This document shows, one piece after another, positions 6,350-12,190 of a DNA stretch of 16,070 nucleotides; the first letter of the stretch is position 1, and every line of letters begins with the position of its first letter. The notes under the pieces are model-generated. The model saw only the letters and a list, made by a program, of their open reading frames with translations, made no database searches and was not told the DNA's origin. The position numbers and the translations under genes are program-made. Origin of the DNA: Candidatus Iainarchaeum andersonii SCGC AAA011-E11 (GTDB lineage Archaea > Iainarchaeota > Iainarchaeia > Iainarchaeales > Iainarchaeaceae); contig AQRS01000020.1 in assembly GCA_000402355.1 (NCBI GenBank), positions 1 through 16,070 on the forward strand, in the 5' to 3' direction.

Positions 6350-7279
6350 ATGGCGGGAATAGGTTACGGAAAAGCGATTTTGTTCGGCGAACACTTCGTG
6401 GTTTACGGCATGCCGGGAATTGCGGCATCCATAGAGCTCAACACAACATGCACATATGAGGAAAAAGTGTCCGGCGGAATAACCGCGAACGACCTTGTTA
6501 CCGGAGAAACAATCAACTATGGCGAGGACAAAGCGAAAAAGCTCGATCAGGTAATTCAAGTTATCCTGCGCGAAACAGGCATAAAAGAAAAAAATTTCCG
6601 CCTTAAACTTGAAACCAACATGAGCCTCATGGGTGGCATGGGCTCGAGCGCGGCTCTTGGCGTCTCAATCCTGAGATGCCTCAATAAGGAATTTTCTTTG
6701 GGCATTGATGACAAAAGGATAAACGAAATAACCTTCGAGGTGGAAAAAGTTTTTCACTCAAGCCCCAGCGGCATTGATAACACGGTTTCCACTTTCGGCG
6801 GAATGCTGTGGTTCAAAAAAGGCCAGAAAAACACAGTTGAACAGCTCGGCATTCCAGAGCCTGTCAGGATTGTTCTCATAGACACAGGCACCATCAATGA
6901 CACGGCAGAGCTCATTGCAAAGGTGCGCAAGCAAAAGGAGGAAAACCAGAAAGAATTCGAAAAAATTTTTGCATCATACTCTGAACTGGCATTGAAAGCC
7001 AGAAAGGAAGTGGAAAACGCGCGATGGGAAAAAGTCGGCTCCCTGATGAACAAAAACCAGGAACTGCTGCGCAGAATCGGCGTGAGCTCGAGCCAGCTCG
7101 AAAAAATAATCGAGGCATCTCTTGAGTCGGGTGCCCTCGGTGCGAAACTCACAGGCGCGGGAGTAGGGGGCAATGCAATCGCTTTGACCCCGGAAAAGGA
7201 ACTGCAGGAAAAAGTCTCAAAGAAGTGCTCCGCACTCGGTTTCAAAACATTCAAGGTAACGGCAGGAATAAAACCCTGA
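6350..7279 (+). CDS. Mevalonate kinase (GHMP family), paralogue 1
   Basis: Phosphorylates mevalonate to 5-phosphomevalonate with ATP. The protein has 309 residues from the ATG at 6350. That start is chosen because the promoter at 6313-6320 excludes the in-frame upstream ATG at 6299, and the protein then opens with the family motif YGKAILFGEHFVVYGMPGIA. The GHMP phosphate-binding loop is GGMGSSAALG (95-104). The catalytic Asp is Asp143 in SPSGIDNTVSTFGGM, and the third motif is AKLTGAGVGGNAI (265-277). It is first in the lower mevalonate block. Its better-preserved GxGSSAA and GAGxGG motifs make it the likelier true mevalonate kinase of the pair. Confidence 0.9.
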   Translation: MAGIGYGKAILFGEHFVVYGMPGIAASIELNTTCTYEEKVSGGITANDLVTGETINYGEDKAKKLDQVIQVILRETGIKEKNFRLKLETNMSLMGGMGSSAALGVSILRCLNKEFSLGIDDKRINEITFEVEKVFHSSPSGIDNTVSTFGGMLWFKKGQKNTVEQLGIPEPVRIVLIDTGTINDTAELIAKVRKQKEENQKEFEKIFASYSELALKARKEVENARWEKVGSLMNKNQELLRRIGVSSSQLEKIIEASLESGALGAKLTGAGVGGNAIALTPEKELQEKVSKKCSALGFKTFKVTAGIKP

Positions 7280-7295
7280 TTACACATAACTGCTG

Positions 7296-7315
7296 TTTTT
7301 TTATTCTCTTTTTTT
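7296..7315 (+). terminator. Oligo-T tracts between the two kinases
   Basis: Two seven-T runs (7296-7302 and 7309-7315) lie in the 59-base gap between the kinases. Runs of U are the usual archaeal intrinsic termination signal. The same T-rich stretch could instead serve as a weak TATA region for the second kinase, whose ATG at 7339 is preceded by a GGTGAG-like ribosome site. Confidence 0.4.
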
Positions 7316-7338
7316 CTGTTAGTAATGGTGAGAATCTT

Positions 7339-8289
7339 ATGGCTGCAAAAGGAAAAGGTTACGGAAAGGTTATTTTATTCGGCGAGCACTTCGCGGTTTA
7401 CGGTTTGCCCGCCATCGCATCGGCAATCTCCGATCACACGCTCGCAATTGTAGAGCCCGGTTCAAAGGGCTTGGAATTCATTGATGAAAGGCCTTCAGTT
7501 GAAGGCTACAAGGAAACCAAAAAGCAGGAAATTCAGCGTGAACTCGATGCAATCACAAAAGTTATGAGTATAGATGCCGCAAAAACGCCGCTCAAAATAA
7601 CCCTTACAGGGAACCTCAAGGCGGCATCCGGAATCGGCGCAAGCGCCGCGCTCGCAACCTCAATCGCGAGGGCACTGAGCAATCATTTCGATCTGAAGTT
7701 CAACGACGCGCAAATAAACGAAGTTGCCTTCGAAGCCGAGAAAGCGGGGTCAGGAACGCCGAGCGGAATAGACAACACTGTTTCCACGTTCGGAGGAATG
7801 ATTTCGTTCGAAAAAAACATGAAGGGCGGCAAAAACGAAATAGAACACCTCAAGCTCAAGGTTCCATTGAGGATAGTGCTTGCCTCAACCGGAATTTCGC
7901 AGGAAACGAAAAAGGTTGTCGAGGATATACGCAGGGCAAAGGAAAAGAACCCCGAGAAATTTTTAAAAATTTTCAAGGATTACGGGCACCTTTACGAAGA
8001 GGCGCTCGACGCGCTTGCAAAAGGCGACCTGAAAAAAACCGGGAAATTCATGAGCCACAACCAGAAGCTCCTTGAGGAAATAGGCTTGAGCTGCCCAGAA
8101 ATAGAGGAGCTCGTTGAAACCGCTGTAAGGCACGGCGCACTAGGGGCCAAACTCACCGGCACGGGAAGGGGCGGGCTCGTGATGTGCCTTGCGGATTCTG
8201 AAGCAAGCCAGGACAAGGTATTTAATGCAATACGGAAAAAGGGGTTCGAGGCCGAAAAAACCGAACTCGGCGCGAGGGCCAAACAATGA
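7339..8289 (+). CDS. Mevalonate kinase-like GHMP kinase, paralogue 2
   Basis: A 316-residue paralogue of the preceding kinase with the same opening (GYGKVILFGEHFAVYGLPAI) and the same SGIDNTVSTFGGM motif with Asp145. The phosphate loop is altered to SGIGASAALA (97-106, Ala in place of the first Ser), and the third motif is LTGTGRGG rather than GAGxGG. The start at 7339 places the motif at the N-terminus as in relatives; the frame extends upstream to an ATG at 7225 inside the previous gene, which is rejected. Its stop overlaps the decarboxylase ATG by ATGA. It may be a second mevalonate kinase or may have shifted to another small acid or phosphorylated substrate of the pathway. Confidence 0.85.
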   Translation: MAAKGKGYGKVILFGEHFAVYGLPAIASAISDHTLAIVEPGSKGLEFIDERPSVEGYKETKKQEIQRELDAITKVMSIDAAKTPLKITLTGNLKAASGIGASAALATSIARALSNHFDLKFNDAQINEVAFEAEKAGSGTPSGIDNTVSTFGGMISFEKNMKGGKNEIEHLKLKVPLRIVLASTGISQETKKVVEDIRRAKEKNPEKFLKIFKDYGHLYEEALDALAKGDLKKTGKFMSHNQKLLEEIGLSCPEIEELVETAVRHGALGAKLTGTGRGGLVMCLADSEASQDKVFNAIRKKGFEAEKTELGARAKQ

Positions 8290-9278
8290 AAGCAACTGCA
8301 ACCGCGAACTCGAACATTGCTTTGGTGAAATACTGGGGAAAGAGAAACGAAGAGCTTATTCTCCCGTACAACTCCAGCATCTCAATGACTCTGGATAAGC
8401 TCTACACAACAACAACCGTTGAATTCTCGAAAAAATATTCCAAAGACGAGCTCACAATCGACGCGGAAAAAATTTCGGGCGAAGAGCTTGAAAGGGTTGA
8501 AAAGCAGCTAAACCTCATAAGAAGAGCCGCAAAGGTTTCCGAAAAGGCGAAAATAGCCAGCGCAAGCAATTTTCCCAAAGCCGCGGGCCTCGCGAGCTCC
8601 GCATCGGCATTCGCCGCGCTTACGCTTGCGGCAACAAAAGCCCTTGACCTGCACCTGCCAAAAAAGGAGCTGAGCATTATAGCAAGGCAGGGCTCGGGAA
8701 GCGCATGCAGGAGCATATACGGCGGCTTCGTGGAGTGGCAAAAAGGAACGCTTGAGAACGGGGAGGACAGCTACGCAAGGCAGGTCGCGCCGCAGAATCA
8801 CTGGCCGGAACTATGCATGATAGTGAATGTCCTCACGCCAAAGCAGAAGAAAATAAAATCCCGCGCGGGAATGGCGCAGACAATCGCAACCTCCCCTTTG
8901 TACAAGGCATGGCTCGAAACCGTTGAAAGTGATTTGGAAAAAGTGCGCTCCGGAATACTTGAAAAAAAGCTCTCTCTGCTCGGGCAAACAGCGGAAATGA
9001 ACGCGCTCAAAATGCACTCAACAATGATAACCACTGAACCGCACATAATTTACTGGGAACCGGAAACAATAGTACTGATGAAGGAAGTCATGCAACTGCG
9101 CGAGGAAGCAACAGAATGCTACTTTACGATTGACGGCGGGCCTCAAGTGAAGGTTCTTTGCCTTGAAAGGGATGCCAAGAAAATCGAGAAGCGCTTCTCC
9201 GAAATGAAGGAAGTCCAGAAAACTTTTTTGTGCAAGGCTGGCGGCGACGCAAAGCTGATTGACAGGGAATTGTTCTGA
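8286..9278 (+). CDS. mvaD: Diphosphomevalonate decarboxylase
   Basis: Converts 5-diphosphomevalonate to IPP and CO2 with ATP. At 330 residues it matches the classical enzyme: ANSNIALVKYWGKRNEELIL with Lys15, then PYNSSISMTLD. The ATP loop is GLASSASAFAAL (101-112), RQGSGSACRSIYGGFVEW carries Arg142, and YFTIDGGPQVKVL carries the likely catalytic Asp283. These are the classical decarboxylase features and favour diphosphomevalonate over the mevalonate-3-kinase or phosphomevalonate decarboxylase variants, though substrate choice cannot be proven by eye. It overlaps the preceding kinase by ATGA, and the next ATG follows its TGA with no gap. Confidence 0.93.
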   Translation: MKATATANSNIALVKYWGKRNEELILPYNSSISMTLDKLYTTTTVEFSKKYSKDELTIDAEKISGEELERVEKQLNLIRRAAKVSEKAKIASASNFPKAAGLASSASAFAALTLAATKALDLHLPKKELSIIARQGSGSACRSIYGGFVEWQKGTLENGEDSYARQVAPQNHWPELCMIVNVLTPKQKKIKSRAGMAQTIATSPLYKAWLETVESDLEKVRSGILEKKLSLLGQTAEMNALKMHSTMITTEPHIIYWEPETIVLMKEVMQLREEATECYFTIDGGPQVKVLCLERDAKKIEKRFSEMKEVQKTFLCKAGGDAKLIDRELF

Positions 9279-10898
9279 ATGGCCGAAGAAATTATTGACA
9301 TAGTGAACGAAAATGACGAAGTCATTGGAACGGCTTCGCGCAGGGAAGCGCATGAAAAAGGCCTGTTGCACAGGGTGGTTCACGTTGTGATTGAGAACTC
9401 GAAAGGCGAAGTGCTTTGCCTAAGAAGGGAACTGAATGTTGAAGTGAGGCCCGGCTTCATCAGCAACTGCGCCGAGCACGTGGCCGCAGGAGAAACCTAT
9501 GAAAAGGCCGCATCAAGGGCGACAAAAGAGGAACTCGGCATAAGCGCCAAAGCAATTTTTTCCGGAAAAATCATTCTTTACGACGAAAAAAACCACAACA
9601 CCATAACAGGGTGCTTCAATGCAAAAAGCGACGGCCCGTTCGAAATAGACAGGGCCGAGTTCCAGGGCGCATACTTCAAATCCAAAAAACAAATAAGCAT
9701 GGAAATTTCCAAAGGGGAAAAGTACTCTCCCGCCTTCATAAAAGTTTTCGAAAATCTTTACGGGAAAAAAGGCAAAAGCAAGCCGCAGCAAAAAAGCGCC
9801 ACGGTTTCCGCGCCCGGAAAATTAATGCTTTCCGGTGAGTGGAGCGTCCTCGAGAACGGGGTTCCGTGCATTGTGCTTGCTGTCAACAAACGCGTTTACG
9901 CCACTACAAAGGAATCATCCGAGCCAAGGGTTGTGCTCAAAGATTTCGGAATAGACACTAAATACGCTTTGCGCGGAATAAGCGTTTCGTTCCAGAAAGA
10001 TGATGAAAGGCTTGCCTTCACAAAACATTCCATTGAAACTGCGCTCAAATACATACAGGCGAAGGGCCTGCGCGTGAGAACCTTTGACCTGGAAACCAAA
10101 AGCGACATTAGCGCTGTCGAATTCAACGGCAAAAAAATGAAGCTGGGTTTCGGGAGCTCCGCCGCGGCCGTTGTTGCAATAATCGGCGCCATACTCAGGC
10201 TCCATAGCATCAATATTGAAACCGAAACCGGCAGGGAAAAGCTCTTCAAACTGGCTACAATTGCGCATTATTATGCGCAGGGAAAAATCGGCTCGGGCTT
10301 CGACATTGCGGCCTCAACATTCGGCGGCGCACTCATGTACAGGCGCTTTGACGCGGAGTGGCTGCAGCAGGAACTCGCAATAAAAACCATTGTGGAAATC
10401 ACCGGGGAAAAGTGGCCCGGCTTCCAGCACAAGAACATTTCCCTGCCGAAAGAATTCGAACTTTGTGTCGGCTTCACGGGCAGGAGCGCGTCCACGCGGA
10501 TTCTTGTAAAGAAAATGAAGGATTACAGGCTGCATTACCCTGAGGCGTACATGAAAACAATAAATTCCATCAGGGACATCACTGAAAATCTGGCGGAAGC
10601 GCTTGAAAGCGGGGACACCAAAAAAATCTGCCTCCTCCTTGACGCGAACAGGCTATTGCTCCAGAGGCTGAGCGAGGAAAGCCAAAGCGGCCTCGAAATC
10701 CCGGAGCACGGGAAAATGAGCGAAATCGCCGCAAGATTCGGCGCCGTGGCAAAATTCTCCGGAGCCGGAGGAGGAGACTGCTCCATCGCTGTTTGTTTCG
10801 ACAAAAAAACGGCAGAAAAAATCAATGCGGAATGGAAAAACGCCGGCATGGTGCCTATTGGCGTGGAAATTTCTGCAAGCGGCGCCAAAGCGGAATAA
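9279..10898 (+). CDS. Fusion of an IDI-like Nudix domain to phosphomevalonate kinase
   Basis: The protein has 539 residues and two domains in one frame. Residues 1-160 are a Nudix domain of the IDI/YfcD type (DIVNENDEVIGTASRREAHE, then LLHRVVHVVI). Its Nudix box HVAAGETYEKAASRATKEEL lacks the usual first Gly (Glu66) and has RA in place of RE. Residues corresponding to E. coli IDI Cys67 and Glu116 are Ala65 and Thr108 in my alignment. A Lys/Gln-rich linker (162-172) follows. Residues 173-539 are phosphomevalonate kinase, making diphosphomevalonate: SAPGKLMLSGEWSVL, LGFGSSAAAVVA (289-300), GKIGSGFDIAASTFGGALMY with Asp342, GFTGRSAST (398-406), and FSGAGGGDCSIAV. The kinase domain looks intact. 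The start abuts the decarboxylase stop directly (TGAATG). Confidence 0.9.
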   Translation: MAEEIIDIVNENDEVIGTASRREAHEKGLLHRVVHVVIENSKGEVLCLRRELNVEVRPGFISNCAEHVAAGETYEKAASRATKEELGISAKAIFSGKIILYDEKNHNTITGCFNAKSDGPFEIDRAEFQGAYFKSKKQISMEISKGEKYSPAFIKVFENLYGKKGKSKPQQKSATVSAPGKLMLSGEWSVLENGVPCIVLAVNKRVYATTKESSEPRVVLKDFGIDTKYALRGISVSFQKDDERLAFTKHSIETALKYIQAKGLRVRTFDLETKSDISAVEFNGKKMKLGFGSSAAAVVAIIGAILRLHSINIETETGREKLFKLATIAHYYAQGKIGSGFDIAASTFGGALMYRRFDAEWLQQELAIKTIVEITGEKWPGFQHKNISLPKEFELCVGFTGRSASTRILVKKMKDYRLHYPEAYMKTINSIRDITENLAEALESGDTKKICLLLDANRLLLQRLSEESQSGLEIPEHGKMSEIAARFGAVAKFSGAGGGDCSIAVCFDKKTAEKINAEWKNAGMVPIGVEISASGAKAE

Positions 10899-10908
10899 AA
10901 TCAGGGAA

Positions 10909-11469
10909 TCACCCAAAAAACTTTTTTCCGTCTTTCGAATTGGAAACGATTTTCACGGTTTCTTTGAGCCAAACCGGGTATTGCCCAGAGCCATTGCCTA
11001 TTTCCAGTGCGACCTTTTTTGCCGGCTCGTTCACTATCTTCAATGCATGCTCGGAACTGTGGCTGATTTTTCCGCCAAAGGCGGCAAAAGCCGCGAGGCA
11101 GAATTCATTTTCACAGGTGCCGTCGCCATAATCCTTTTCGTAAGAAAATCCCCCAAGAACAATAACAGGTATTTTTTCCGTGATGCCGTACTCATCCTTC
11201 AGGCAGCGGTGCGCCGCTTCCTCTTCCGTTTCACCTTGAAGCACGTGGGTAGTGGGGGCATCAAGGACGCCGCCGCCGACTTTCTTCACGGGCCTTTCAT
11301 GGAGAATGAGCTCTTTTTTGGAATTGAACAAAAGAACCTGTATTGCGAGGTGCTTTGTTCCCGGAGAAGAGTGCGCGGTTTTCCTGTCAACGATTTTTCC
11401 CGTTTCCCTGCCTTTGGAATCAACGCAAATCAGCTTCTGCTGCGGATTGTCAAAAAGTTTTGCGTTCAT
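10909..11469 (-). CDS. IDI-like Nudix protein
   Basis: A 186-residue Nudix protein, possibly a type 1 isopentenyl-diphosphate isomerase. It has KHLAIQVLLFNSKKELILHE, the box region THVLQGETEEEAAHRCLKDE ending in YGI, and CENEFC, which matches the catalytic ENE-C motif with Glu122. The Cys that aligns with E. coli Cys67 is Thr73, so isomerase activity is uncertain; it could be another Nudix hydrolase. The ATG at 11469 is chosen because the TATA box at 11492-11499 is about 26 bases upstream (leaderless). A longer frame reaches 11589 and would add a membrane helix (LLYWFAIAFILVLLGVLL) partly coded by a repeat element. It converges with the fusion gene, with only 10 bases between stops. Confidence 0.8.
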   Translation of the reverse strand: MNAKLFDNPQQKLICVDSKGRETGKIVDRKTAHSSPGTKHLAIQVLLFNSKKELILHERPVKKVGGGVLDAPTTHVLQGETEEEAAHRCLKDEYGITEKIPVIVLGGFSYEKDYGDGTCENEFCLAAFAAFGGKISHSSEHALKIVNEPAKKVALEIGNGSGQYPVWLKETVKIVSNSKDGKKFFG

Positions 11470-11491
11470 AAGTAAAACACCGAGCAAAACC

Positions 11492-11499
11492 AAAATAAA
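11492..11499 (-). promoter_or_regulatory. TATA box of the Nudix gene
   Basis: On the minus strand it reads TTTATTTT. Its centre is about 26 bases from ATG 11469, predicting a leaderless mRNA. It abuts the end of the MITE-like element at 11503. Confidence 0.6.
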
Positions 11500-11502
11500 T
11501 GC

Positions 11503-11643
11503 TATGGCAAACCAATAAAGTAATTCGGCGGATTTTTTTATGGTTCCTTGCCCCCTACGGGGACGAGGCCTCGTACCCATTGGGCACAAGGTGCTATCTA
11601 GCAGACCGCCATAAATGCCGAAAAACTTCCATGGTCTGCTATA
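11503..11643 (-). mobile_element. MITE-like hairpin element, copy 1
   Basis: A 141-bp element, with no coding capacity I trust, related to the copy at 15131-15223 on the opposite strand. Its ends are imperfect inverted repeats (TATGGCAAACC and GGTCTGCTATA on the + strand). Each half is itself a hairpin: AGCAGACC pairs with GGTCTGCT across 11599-11643. The aligned outer parts differ from copy 2 only at a few bases, all transitions. The middle carries extra DNA (about 11534-11591) that copy 2 lacks, with several palindromes, e.g. ACGAGGCCTCGT at 11563-11574, enclosed by CCTTG and CAAGG. No transposase is nearby. Confidence 0.75.
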
Positions 11644-11656
11644 CCCATAAAACCGC

Positions 11657-12133
11657 TCATTGCTGCCTGTACTTGCCGCTTATCTTCTCCAAAGCAACCC
11701 CTATGGCCTCAACAGATTCCCGAATGGGGGAGGCAACATTATGGCTAAACCCCCTAACCACATCGATTTTTTCCGCATCCGGAGCGACGGAAAACGAGAG
11801 TTTTCCCTTCCTGCGCTCCAGCAGGCCCACATCAATGAGCCTTTTCAAATGGTAGCGCAGCAGCTTTTCGTCAATCTTTTTTCCTGATTCCTTAAAATGC
11901 GAAAGCAATTCCAGCGTTGTGGGCGCGTACTTTTTCGAGAGCTGGAAGTAAAAAATGCCGTCAAGCACATCAAGGATTGTGGAGCGCGACTCCTTTTCTG
12001 AAATCAAGCCGAAGCTGAGCGCAAACCAGCGCAAAAGCGAGCGCTTCGTGCTCGCAACCTCGGGCGGAAAATCCATTTTCCTTATGGTAAAGGTTTTCCT
12101 CACAAGGCCTGCTTCCGGAAACTCGCTTCCCAT
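11657..12133 (-). CDS. Winged-helix-like DNA-binding protein
   Basis: A 158-residue protein with a fold pattern of an archaeal transcription regulator. A helical segment (FPPEVASTKRSLLRWFALSF) is followed by TILDVLDGIFYFQLSKKY and then by a winged-helix-like core. The core runs APTTLELLSHFKESGKKI, then the recognition helix KLLRYHLKRLIDVGLLERRK, then the wing strand KGKLSFSVA. The C-terminal half is a helix that might mediate dimers. I do not recognise a named family. The start may be 12133 or Met20 at 12076. It sits between the surface protein and the MITE-like element on the minus strand and could regulate either neighbour or itself. Confidence 0.65.
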   Translation of the reverse strand: MGSEFPEAGLVRKTFTIRKMDFPPEVASTKRSLLRWFALSFGLISEKESRSTILDVLDGIFYFQLSKKYAPTTLELLSHFKESGKKIDEKLLRYHLKRLIDVGLLERRKGKLSFSVAPDAEKIDVVRGFSHNVASPIRESVEAIGVALEKISGKYRQQ

Positions 12134-12148
12134 TCAAAACACCGCTAC

Positions 12149-12182
12149 AAAAAAACCCGTTATCAGGAAAGAAAAAGGCTTT
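12149..12182 (-). terminator. Oligo-T region after the surface-protein gene
   Basis: On the minus strand a T5 run and, further on, a T7 run (12149-12155) occur just after the surface-protein stop, with a short GAAAAG/CTTTTTC dyad. This is a plausible archaeal termination region in the 57-base gap before the regulator gene. Confidence 0.45.
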
Positions 12183-12190
12183 TCCAGCTT

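Noticed and set aside
7225..7338. N-terminal extension of the second kinase from ATG 7225
   Set aside because: It overlaps the previous gene out of frame, and its residues do not resemble the family.
10914..10927. Bidirectional terminator between the fusion gene and Nudix gene
   Set aside because: The A6 and T6 runs lie mainly inside the minus-strand Nudix 3' coding end, so evidence is too weak.
11470..11589. Extended Nudix start with a membrane helix
   Set aside because: The leaderless start at 11469 fits the TATA box, and the extra part is largely the end of the repeat element. Not excluded entirely.
11546..11591. Cloverleaf-like palindromes as a tRNA
   Set aside because: It is only 46 bases, with no T-loop, anticodon arm or acceptor pattern.
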